This document shows positions 15,588-22,215 of a stretch of DNA of 22,215 nt, piece by piece. Source of the DNA: Rickettsia typhi. GTDB taxonomy: Bacteria > Pseudomonadota > Alphaproteobacteria > Rickettsiales > UBA1997. The DNA lies in the NCBI GenBank assembly GCA_945902255.1, contig CAMDMO010000009.1:1-22215 (forward strand), given 5' to 3'. The position numbers and the translations under genes were made by a program. The notes beneath the pieces are model-generated. The model was not told the DNA's origin. It made no database searches and saw only the letters and a program-made list of their open reading frames with translations. Position 1 is the first letter of the stretch. Each line of letters starts with the position of its first letter.

Positions 15588-15914
15588 TTATTTGTTATTT
15601 TTTAGATTTGATTCAATCCAGTATAAATATGGGCTATAGCCTTGATTTATCTTGCTTGATATAATTTGTGGATTTTCATAGACATGGTGTTTTTTAATGA
15701 TTTTTTCAAGTTCTAAGTAAAGGCTATTTTTAGTCTTAATATTAACCAAAATTTCTTTTGAATTTTCGATCTTTTCATTCCAAAGATAGAGGCTTTCAAT
15801 TTTGCTAAATTGAATACAGGCGGCGAGTTTTTCTTTTAGAAGAATTTTAGCTAAGTTTTTTGCTGAAGTTAAATTTGGATAAGTGGTTTGAACTGTAATA
15901 AATTTATTTTTCAT
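15588..15914 (-). CDS. cutA: Divalent cation tolerance protein CutA
   Basis: Small trimeric protein linked to copper and other divalent metal tolerance; its biochemical role is still unclear. The 108-aa sequence carries the family pattern in order: TTYPN near the start, KLAACIQFSKIESLYLWNEKIE in the centre, ILVNIKTK, and the C-terminal GYSPYLYWI. The length matches the family (about 100-115 aa). The start is ATG at 15914. Only 4 bases separate it from the divergent glycerophosphodiesterase start, so its promoter must lie inside that gene. rne follows on the same strand after 234 bases. Confidence 0.92.
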   Translation of the reverse strand: MKNKFITVQTTYPNLTSAKNLAKILLKEKLAACIQFSKIESLYLWNEKIENSKEILVNIKTKNSLYLELEKIIKKHHVYENPQIISSKINQGYSPYLYWIESNLKNNK

Positions 15915-15918
15915 AAAA

Positions 15919-16605
15919 ATGATAGAATTATTCGCCCATCGAGGCTTTGTTACAAAAAATATTCCTGAAAATTCGATTAAAAGCCTAAAAAAAGCTTATA
16001 AATTGGGTTTTAGAGCGGTGGAATTTGATATTTGGTTTTTTGATAACAAATTATTATTAAAGCATGATCGGCCAAAAAAAGATGAAGTTTTAACTTTGCC
16101 AAATCTAACAGATTATTTTTCTTTTGGAAATGAGATAAAATATTGGATGGATTTTAAAAATCTAAATCAAAGAAATATTACTCAAGCTTTAAAAATTTTG
16201 AAAACAGAAATAAAATTAGCGAAAATAGATTTAAAGCAAATTTATTTTGCGCCATTTATTTTGGATCACAAAAAAGCTTTAGCTATTTTTCAAGAAATAA
16301 GGAAAGTTTTTGGTGCAAATGCTCAAGTTACTTTGGTTTGTGAAAAATTAAAAACCAAAAAAGATATAGAAAAATTGCATGATTTTTTGACAAAAAATAA
16401 AATAAAATTCTTATCAATTTTTCATAAATTAATTGATAAGAATTTAGTTGAAATTTTATCAAAAATTGAATTTTTTGCTTGGACTGTAAATGATTTAAAT
16501 AGGTTAAGAGAGTTAGAAAATATAGGCGTTAAGAATATTGTTACTGATAAAAATTTAATCCACCAAAATGAACCCAGAAAATTTAGGCCATCGCGCCAGA
16601 GTTAG
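15919..16605 (+). CDS. Glycerophosphodiester phosphodiesterase family protein
   Basis: GDPD enzymes split glycerophosphodiesters from phospholipid turnover into glycerol 3-phosphate and an alcohol. The TIM-barrel active-site set is present: H7-R8, E17-N18 (PENS), E35 and D37 (VEFDIWF), and H49-D50. The C-terminal barrel segment reads FFAWTVNDLNRLRELENIGVKNIVTD, as in UgpQ-type proteins. At 228 aa it is a compact cytoplasmic form without signal peptide. Its last 38 bases overlap radC in another frame. The final residues (about NEPRKFRPSRQS) lie in this overlap and are not part of the barrel. The whole gene is AT-rich. Confidence 0.87.
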   Translation: MIELFAHRGFVTKNIPENSIKSLKKAYKLGFRAVEFDIWFFDNKLLLKHDRPKKDEVLTLPNLTDYFSFGNEIKYWMDFKNLNQRNITQALKILKTEIKLAKIDLKQIYFAPFILDHKKALAIFQEIRKVFGANAQVTLVCEKLKTKKDIEKLHDFLTKNKIKFLSIFHKLIDKNLVEILSKIEFFAWTVNDLNRLRELENIGVKNIVTDKNLIHQNEPRKFRPSRQS

Positions 16606-17242
16606 AGAAAAATTTCTTGCCTCTTTAGGTGGGGAATTACATGAATATGAATTGTTGGAAATTTTACTTTTTGCAGCAAATTCAAGGCAAGATACTAAAT
16701 CATTGGCTAAGAAATTAATTGCGAAATTTGGTGACATTTCGTCGGTAATAAATGCTGATATAAATCTATTGCGTGAAGTTGATGGAATTAATGATGGTGC
16801 GATTGTAGCAATTAAAATTATTCCTGAAATTATTCGTCGTGTTTTAAAAAATAACGCTAAAAATAAGGTGGTTTTAAATAACTGGCAGGCGGTTTTGGAT
16901 TATGCTTTTATTGTTTTAAAAGATTTGAATTATGAAGTTTTTCGAGTTTTATTTTTAAATAAGAAACATCAATTAATTGAAGATGAATTATTTGGAATTG
17001 GTGAGAATGATCATGTTGCTGTAAGTGCTAAGATGGTTGTTAAAAAAGCGCTTTTACTTTCTGCTACTTCAGTAATTTTAATGCATAATCATCCAAGTGG
17101 TGAACTTGCGGCATCAAGTTCTGATATTAAAACTACTAATGATATTGCGGCGGCCTTGAAGAATTTGGAAATTAAGATTTTAGATCATTTAATTATCTCG
17201 CCGAAGGGTTATTTTAGTTTTAAGGAAGAGGGTTTGATTTAA
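16568..17242 (+). CDS. radC: RadC family JAB-domain protein (UPF0758)
   Basis: RadC proteins carry a helix-hairpin-helix-like N-terminal region and a JAB/MPN metalloprotease-like domain. Despite the name, a DNA-repair role is not established. The N-terminus GHRARVREKFL...YELLEILLF matches the family. The metal site H173-N-H175-P-S-G followed by D186 (HNHPSGELAASSSD) is complete, and the preceding strand has the expected Leu-rich FRVLFLNKKHQLI. Length 224 aa is typical. The ATG lies within the end of the GDPD gene (38-base overlap), so translation is probably coupled. The 3' side opens onto the large repeat-filled gap before lepA. Confidence 0.92.
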   Translation: MNPENLGHRARVREKFLASLGGELHEYELLEILLFAANSRQDTKSLAKKLIAKFGDISSVINADINLLREVDGINDGAIVAIKIIPEIIRRVLKNNAKNKVVLNNWQAVLDYAFIVLKDLNYEVFRVLFLNKKHQLIEDELFGIGENDHVAVSAKMVVKKALLLSATSVILMHNHPSGELAASSSDIKTTNDIAAALKNLEIKILDHLIISPKGYFSFKEEGLI

Positions 17243-17268
17243 GGTTGTGATTGAATTTATAACGCTAA

Positions 17269-17416
17269 TTCGCCGATAAAAAACCCCTCAAGATTCGTCA
17301 TCCTTGGGCCGAAGGGTCAGAGGATCTCGTGAATTTGACTTAGAAGTCTAAGTTCACTAGATCCTCGAAGCTTCACTTCAAGCATGATTGGGTTTAATAT
17401 GTTTTTTATCGGCGAA
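17269..17416. repeat. 148-bp imperfect palindrome, second repeat family
   Basis: The ends are a perfect 16-bp inverted repeat, TTCGCCGATAAAAAAC (17269-17284) with its complement at 17401-17416. The centre is a second long hairpin: AGGATCT at 17321-17327 pairs with AGATCCT at 17359-17365, and the inner stems GTGAA/TTCAC and CTTAGA/TCTAAG are separated by one 5-base bulge. The stretches between the outer and inner stems are only partly complementary. It starts 26 bases after the radC stop. It shares no obvious sequence with the CCCCGTC elements. No gene is seen in it. Confidence 0.8.
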
Positions 17417-17495
17417 CTGGCATTTATAGATATTGTGTGAAAATTATGGTGTGGAAAACATGCTTAGTAGTAAGACTTAATTCGATAGCAGTAGG

Positions 17496-17858
17496 TTCGT
17501 CTCTTGAGTTATTGCTCATATTATTTTTTCTCAAATTATCACCCCATCTTCCAAATTGTCACCCCATCTTCCAAATTGTTACCGCATCTTCCAAATTGCA
17601 CCCCATCTTCCAAATTGTTACCCCGTCTTCCAAATTGTCACCCCGTCGAATGACGGGGTCCATCTCGCCAAAGATTTCGGTTCTAAATTAAGTTAAGAAT
17701 TCGTGACAAAATGGACCCCGTCATTCGACGGGGTGACAATTTGGAAGATTAGGTGGGTGAAGGCCCGAGAGGCGGGGGTGATAGCCTGAAAAAATGGAAT
17801 GACGACCTGAGGGATAGAGTAACAACTCAAGAGATCTAGTAATAGCTCAAGAGACGAA
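17496..17858. repeat. Palindrome/tandem-repeat element, locus C (complete, with matching ends)
   Basis: The centre is a perfect 38-bp inverted repeat, 17626-17663 with 17711-17748, around a 47-base spacer that closely resembles the locus B spacer. Left of it are five tandem units of 19-20 bp (17540-17638, consensus CACCCCATCTTCCAAATTGT). To the right, 17749-17858 holds five more diverged 20-21 base units, and the outer ends match as an inverted repeat (TTCGTCTCTTGAG at 17496 and CTCAAGAGACGAA ending at 17858). The element fills most of the 17243-17899 gap between convergent radC and lepA. No gene is seen in this gap. Confidence 0.87.
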
Positions 17859-17899
17859 TTATGCTAAATCTAGAATATAGTTTTTGTTATAAGTATTAA

Positions 17900-19738
17900 T
17901 TAATCCTCATCCAACTTTAAAGCCGCTAAAAACGCACTTTGTGGAATTTCTACATTGCCAATTTCGCGCATTTTTTTCTTACCTTTTTTCTGCTTATCTA
18001 ACAACTTTCTTTTTCTGCTAATATCGCCGCCATAGCACTTCGCCGTAACATCTTTACGCATTGCAGAAACAGTTTCGCGAGCAATAATTTTTCCACCAAT
18101 TGCGGCCTGAATTGCAATTGCAAACATTTGTCTTGGAATTAATTCTTTTAATTTTTTACAAATTGCGCGACCCCTTGATTCGGCGCGAACCTTATGAGTA
18201 ATAATAGAAAGCGCATCAACCGGTTCGCCATTTACCATGATTGAAAGTTTCGCTAAATCACTTCTTTCATAACCATCCATTTGCCAATCAAAGCTAGCGT
18301 AACCTCTAGAGCAAGATTTTAAGCGATCGTAAAAATCATAAACAATTTCATTAAGGGGTAAGCGATAAATTAACATGGCGCGATCTCCAACATAAGAAAG
18401 CTCTTTTTGAATGCCGCGTTTTTGAGTGCATAAATCTAAAACTGCGCCCAAATATTCATCTGGAGTCATTATTGTGGCTTTAATCCAAGGCTCTTCCATG
18501 AAATCAATTTTGGTTGGATCTGGCATTTCTGCTGGGCTATGCACAAAAAGCAAATCTTTTAATTTTTCTTCTTCGGAAAGATTTCTTGTTCTAGTGCTAT
18601 AAATTTTGTAAATTACCGAAGGGGCAGTGGTGATAAGGTCTAAATCGAATTCGCGCTCTAATCTTTCTTGAATAATTTCTAAATGAAGCAATCCTAAAAA
18701 TCCGCATCTAAAGCCATAGCCTAGTGCTGACGAGGTTTCGGCTTCAAATTCAAAACTTGCATCATTTAAGTGTAACTTTCCTAAAGCATCGCGAAATTTT
18801 TCAAAGTCAGAAGCATCAACTGGATAAATTCCACAAAATACTACGGGCTGATTTTGTTTGAATCCAGGGAGTGGAACCACATGATCATTGCTTGAAAGTG
18901 TAATGGTGTCACCAACTTTACAATCAGAAACCTGTTTAATTTGAGCATTTAAAAAACCAACTTCGCCAGCTTTTAGGTCATCACAAAAGATTTTTTTTGG
19001 AGTAAAATATCCAACCGAATCAACTTGATAAACTGAATTATTAGCGAACATTTTTATTTTTTGACCCTTTTTAATTGAGCCGTCAATTACGCGAATCAAA
19101 ACAATTACGCCAAGATATGGATCATACCAACTATCAATTAGAAGCGCTTTAAAATCGCCATCAGGATTTCCTTTGGGGGCGGGAAGTCTTGTAACCACTG
19201 CTTCTAGAGTTTCTTTAATTCCAATTCCAGTTTTTGCTGAAACTAAAATTGCGTCACTTGCATCAATTCCAATTACCTCTTCAATCTGCTTTTTAACTGA
19301 TTCTGGATCAGAAGCGGGAAGATCAATTTTATTTAAAACCGGAAATATTTCATGATTATTATTGATTGCCTGATAAACATTGGCCAAGGTTTGCGCTTCC
19401 ACGCCTTGAGTTGAATCAACTACTAAAATTGAACCTTCGCAAGCCGCTAAACATCTGCTAACTTCGTAAGCGAAATCAACATGCCCAGGAGTATCCATTA
19501 AATTTAACATGTAATTTTTACCATCTTGCGCTTTGTAATTTAGGCGCACAGTTTGTGCCTTGATGGTAATTCCACGCTCTTTTTCAATATCCATTGAATC
19601 TAAAATTTGTGAAGTCATTTCACGCGCTTCAATAGCTCCGCATTCTTGAATTAAGCGGTCGGAAAGGGTGGATTTGCCGTGATCTATATGTGCAACAATT
19701 GAGAAGTTGCGAATGTGGGATAGTGGATTTTCGGACAT
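17900..19738 (-). CDS. lepA: Elongation factor 4 (LepA), translational GTPase
   Basis: Ribosome-associated GTPase that can back-translocate stalled ribosomes and affects ribosome biogenesis and stress recovery. The G domain starts at once: AHIDHGKST at residues 16-24, then GITIKAQ, DTPGHVDF and NKIDLP. EF-G-like domains II, III and V follow, and the LepA-specific C-terminal domain contains CYGGDISRKRKLLDKQKKGKKKM. Length 612 aa is close to the usual 600. The ATG at 19738 gives MSENPLSHIRNFSIVAHIDHG, the expected N-terminus. It is divergent from the unknown 327-aa gene (199-base gap) and convergent with radC. Confidence 0.97.
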   Translation of the reverse strand: MSENPLSHIRNFSIVAHIDHGKSTLSDRLIQECGAIEAREMTSQILDSMDIEKERGITIKAQTVRLNYKAQDGKNYMLNLMDTPGHVDFAYEVSRCLAACEGSILVVDSTQGVEAQTLANVYQAINNNHEIFPVLNKIDLPASDPESVKKQIEEVIGIDASDAILVSAKTGIGIKETLEAVVTRLPAPKGNPDGDFKALLIDSWYDPYLGVIVLIRVIDGSIKKGQKIKMFANNSVYQVDSVGYFTPKKIFCDDLKAGEVGFLNAQIKQVSDCKVGDTITLSSNDHVVPLPGFKQNQPVVFCGIYPVDASDFEKFRDALGKLHLNDASFEFEAETSSALGYGFRCGFLGLLHLEIIQERLEREFDLDLITTAPSVIYKIYSTRTRNLSEEEKLKDLLFVHSPAEMPDPTKIDFMEEPWIKATIMTPDEYLGAVLDLCTQKRGIQKELSYVGDRAMLIYRLPLNEIVYDFYDRLKSCSRGYASFDWQMDGYERSDLAKLSIMVNGEPVDALSIITHKVRAESRGRAICKKLKELIPRQMFAIAIQAAIGGKIIARETVSAMRKDVTAKCYGGDISRKRKLLDKQKKGKKKMREIGNVEIPQSAFLAALKLDED

Positions 19739-19825
19739 TTGGTAAGAGAAAGTTATTTATTTAATAAGTAAGAGAGATGTTAATGCGATGCCTAAAATAT
19801 TCAACCGATGATTGGCGTGATTTTA

Positions 19826-19831
19826 ATTATA
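19826..19831 (-). promoter_or_regulatory. Candidate -10 box of lepA
   Basis: On the minus strand a perfect TATAAT lies 88 bases before the lepA ATG. The best nearby -35 is poor (TTGTAT at 15-base spacing). The leader would be about 80 bases. Confidence 0.35.
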
Positions 19832-19902
19832 GCTAATGTTATTTTGATACAATTGTCATAAAAATGATTTCTTTTCCTCAAAGGATAAGCTATGATGGCG
19901 CT

Positions 19903-19931
19903 ATAACAATGTTTTTTAAACTTTTTATAAT
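19903..19931 (+). promoter_or_regulatory. Promoter of the 327-aa gene, implying a leaderless mRNA
   Basis: ATAACA at 19903-19908 (4 of 6 matches) is 17 bases before a perfect TATAAT at 19926-19931. The expected start of transcription, about 7 bases after the -10, coincides with the A of the ATG at 19938. The next in-frame Met is about 90 residues further in, so a downstream start is unlikely. Confidence 0.55.
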
Positions 19932-19937
19932 AGAATT

Positions 19938-20921
19938 ATGCCAAAAATTTCCGATATCGCAAAAGGAGTGGAGCAAGCAGAAAAAGCAGCAAAAAAATCT
20001 GGTAGTATTTTTTCAGCATCACCAGCTGATTACGCTAAAGCTGCTGGAGTAAAGGGTGCTAAGGTGCCACAGAATGAAGAGCAAGCAGAAAAGCTTCGTG
20101 GTTCCTTTGTTAAATCGTTAAGTGCAGTATATGAGCAAGATGAATCAAAGGGTGCAAGAAAAGGTTATAGAGAATTGGTTGATAAGTTTGACGCAACTAG
20201 TGCAAACTTTATGGATAATCCAAGATGGCAAAATGAAGCTCTTGCTAAGGAAAATGCAGATATTGCAAAATCTAATGAACCAAAAAAGCCAGGATTTTTT
20301 GCAAATCTATGGAAAAGTTTTTTGAATATATTTGGCATTGGAGATAAAAAAGAGGCTGCAGCTGTTTCTACCTCAGATGTTAAGATAGATATTCCTAATA
20401 ATGAATCACCAAGTCCGGAAAAAGAAAAGGGTCGCGATCGTTCTGGTGCTGGTGTTGACGCTGAGCTTGCGAAGGCTATTGGAGAAGTTGTTAGCGCTTT
20501 AAAGCCAGCAACTCCTGCAGCGCCAGATGGTCAAGCGGCGAAGCCAAAAAAAGGAGTAAGATGGGCAGATGATGTTGTTGAAAGCGATGTTGTAACTAAG
20601 TCCAGCACCACAAAGAAAGATGCAGAAGGTAGGCCAATAACAATGTCAGAACAAGACGCAAAAGCTGTTGCCGCTTCTAAAGGAGCGGAATCTCTTGCTG
20701 TGGGGCGCGCAAATCCAGGAGTGGCTTATAGTAATAGCGTTCCTATTAAAATAGGTGGTCAAGAAGCGGCAAATATAAGGGCTGGAAGATTAGCTAAAGA
20801 AGTACAATCTTATGAGGCGCCTTCTTCTGAAGCTCCTGCGGCTATGTCAACTAGCGTGGCGGCTAAAATGGCTGCTGCTCAAAAAAGAGGTTCAGAAGAT
20901 AGGGGTGGGGGTGGTCGTTAA
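19938..20921 (+). CDS. Hypothetical Ala/Lys-rich, largely disordered protein, 327 aa (possible effector)
   Basis: I do not recognise this family. No signal peptide is present. Residues 1-110 are charged and probably helical. A short hydrophobic, aromatic segment follows (GFFANLWKSFLNIFGIG, residues 119-135), which could bind a membrane or partner as an amphipathic helix. From about 140 on the protein is low-complexity and rich in Ala, Lys, Glu, Pro and Ser, and it ends in a Gly/Arg-rich tail. K205-G-V-R-W209 followed by ADD fits the RVxF pattern used by eukaryotic proteins to dock on protein phosphatase 1. Composition resembles secreted proteins of intracellular bacteria, but no secretion system is encoded here. 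It is a single-gene unit between lepA and hisS. Confidence 0.7.
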   Translation: MPKISDIAKGVEQAEKAAKKSGSIFSASPADYAKAAGVKGAKVPQNEEQAEKLRGSFVKSLSAVYEQDESKGARKGYRELVDKFDATSANFMDNPRWQNEALAKENADIAKSNEPKKPGFFANLWKSFLNIFGIGDKKEAAAVSTSDVKIDIPNNESPSPEKEKGRDRSGAGVDAELAKAIGEVVSALKPATPAAPDGQAAKPKKGVRWADDVVESDVVTKSSTTKKDAEGRPITMSEQDAKAVAASKGAESLAVGRANPGVAYSNSVPIKIGGQEAANIRAGRLAKEVQSYEAPSSEAPAAMSTSVAAKMAAAQKRGSEDRGGGGR

Positions 20922-21043
20922 ATTTTTATAAATCAAAGATATTTTTGTTTTATTTTTTAGATGCTTATGATGTAGATTATATAGATTAGCTGCTACTTTT
21001 GACTACATACTTATTTGACGCAGCAAATATTAATAAATACCTT

Positions 21044-22215
21044 AATGTCCAATCACAAACTTCAGCCAGTTCGAGGAACAAAAGACCTTTTTGGCGATGA
21101 AATAAAAATTTTTAATCATATAACTTCAATTGCTAAAGCGAAAAGCGAATTTTATGGCTTTGAGGAATTGCAAACTCCGATTTTTGAATTTAGCGAAATA
21201 TTTGAAAGAAATCTCGGCGAGACTTCCGATATTGTTTCAAAAGAAGTTTATAAATTCTTAGATCGTGGGGATAATTTTTTAACTCTGCGCCCTGAATTTA
21301 CAGCCTCAGTGGTTCGCGCTCTTATTTCAAATGGTGAATTACAACAAATTTTACCAAAAAAACTTTTTTCTTACGGACCAATTTTTCGTTATGATAGACC
21401 GCAAAAAGGTCGTCAGCGTCAATTTCATCAAATTAATTTTGAAATTTTTGGAGAAGAAAATTTTTATTCTGATGTTGAGGCCATATTACTTGCAAGCTCT
21501 ATTTTAAAGGATTTAGGGGTTTTAGATAAAACTACAATTGAAATAAATTCTTTAGGATGTGCAAAAACAAAAATTGCTTATGAAGAAGCTTTAACAAAAT
21601 ATTTTGAAAAGTTTAGAGGTGAATTATCAAGCGATTCGCAAATCAGATTAGAAAAAAATCCATTGCGCATTCTTGATTCAAAAGAAGCGCAAGATATTGA
21701 TCTTCTTGCGGAAGCTCCGTCAATTCATGATTTTTTTTCTGATGAAGAAAAATTGCGCTTTGATTCAATTTTAAATTTATTAACAAAATTTGGTGTTAAA
21801 TATAGAGTTAATCCAAGGTTGGTAAGGGGTTTAGATTATTACACTTCTACCGTTTTTGAGTTTGTAATGTCTCATGAAGGCGCTCAAAATACAGTTTTGG
21901 CGGGTGGTCGTTATGATGATTTGGTAGAAAAAATGAGTGGCAAAAAAATGCCGGCAATTGGTTTTGCGGCAGGCATTGAAAGATTAATGTTATTGGCGTC
22001 ACTAGATTTGAAAAAAAATCGCCCAATTGCAGTTAATTATATTTCTGAAAATGAAAAAATTTATGCCTTTGAAATTGCGCAAAAACTACGCAATGCTGGC
22101 TTTATAGCAGAATTTATTTTTGATGGAAATTTTAAAAAACAAATTAAACGCGCCGCTCAAAATAATTCTCGTTTTGTGGTAATTATTGGCGGCGATGAAG
22201 TTGCAAAAGGTGAGG
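21044..22215 (+). CDS. hisS: Histidyl-tRNA synthetase (partial, C-terminal end outside window)
   Basis: Class II synthetase that charges tRNA-His. The frame is open from the ATG at 21044 to the window end, about 390 codons, so only the end of the C-terminal anticodon-binding domain is missing. Family features in order: LQPVRGTKDLFGDE at the N-terminus, the TLRPEFTASVVRA segment with the motif 2 loop RYDRPQKGRQRQFHQ, the histidine-binding LVRGLDYYTSTVFE, and motif 3 AIGFAAGIERL. The anticodon domain begins near KNRPIAVNYIS. The start follows an AT-rich stretch without Shine-Dalgarno. The 122-base gap before it has no clear promoter or terminator. Confidence 0.95.

Noticed and set aside
17540..17638. 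Regular 20-bp repeats considered as a CRISPR array
   Set aside because: The units are directly adjacent with no unique spacers, and no cas gene is present.
17437..17691. 84-codon open frame on the + strand
   Set aside because: Most of it is translated satellite repeat (repeating PIFQIVT/SSKL phrases) ending in the palindrome; no family resemblance.
19892..19906. Four-codon open frame (MMAL) after AAAGGA, considered as a leader peptide
   Set aside because: It lies upstream of the predicted transcription start of the 327-aa gene and is too short to support.
21015..21020. TTGACG as a -35 of hisS
   Set aside because: No -10 box occurs at 16-18 base spacing before the ATG at 21044.

Overview
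The window is AT-rich chromosomal DNA of an alphaproteobacterium, most likely a host-associated member of the Rickettsiales or Holosporales. The evidence is the low GC content, a HemJ-type protoporphyrinogen oxidase, a CycM-like membrane-anchored cytochrome c, an alphaproteobacterial DUF6356 domain, a short RNase E with an acidic insertion, and GC-rich palindromic repeats like those scattered through Rickettsia and Wolbachia genomes. Almost all gene starts lack a Shine-Dalgarno sequence. I cannot name a genus. No tRNA, rRNA, CRISPR array, transposase or phage gene is visible.

Layout. Bases 1-2096 hold the right half of a palindrome/tandem-repeat element followed by ftsH. Next are dnaN and recF (2375-4615, + strand). 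A repeat element (about 4681-5059) separates recF from a convergent minus-strand cluster that reads hemJ, ddpX-like dipeptidase, a 94-aa unknown, and a DUF6356/FAD-binding fusion protein (7919 down to 5076). On the + strand, prs, a cytochrome c, a prepilin peptidase, ahcY and greA form a tight run (8001-12005, gaps of 7-17 bases). A pilin-like gene with its own promoter and a strong terminator follows (12141-12974), then a 94-aa membrane protein. On the minus strand are cutA and rne (15914 down to 13404). Only 4 bases separate cutA from a divergent + strand pair, a glycerophosphodiesterase and radC, which overlap by 38 bases. The 657-base gap between radC and convergent lepA contains two palindromic elements and no gene. 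Divergent from lepA is an unknown Ala/Lys-rich 327-aa protein that appears to be transcribed without a leader. hisS follows and runs off the window.

How the genes fit together. Most are housekeeping genes: membrane protein quality control (ftsH), the replication clamp and recombination (dnaN, recF, radC), nucleotide and methyl-group metabolism (prs, ahcY), haem synthesis and respiration (hemJ, cytochrome c), RNA decay and transcript cleavage (rne, greA), and translation (lepA, hisS). The prepilin peptidase and pilin-like protein, about 1.9 kb apart, suggest a surviving pseudopilin or type IV pilus/type II secretion function.

The least explained content is a family of nested palindromes whose edges have expanded into locus-specific 20-23 bp tandem arrays (three copies), a second palindrome of 148 bp, the DUF6356-FAD fusion, and the unknown 327-aa protein, which carries a sequence matching the eukaryotic PP1-docking RVxF pattern.
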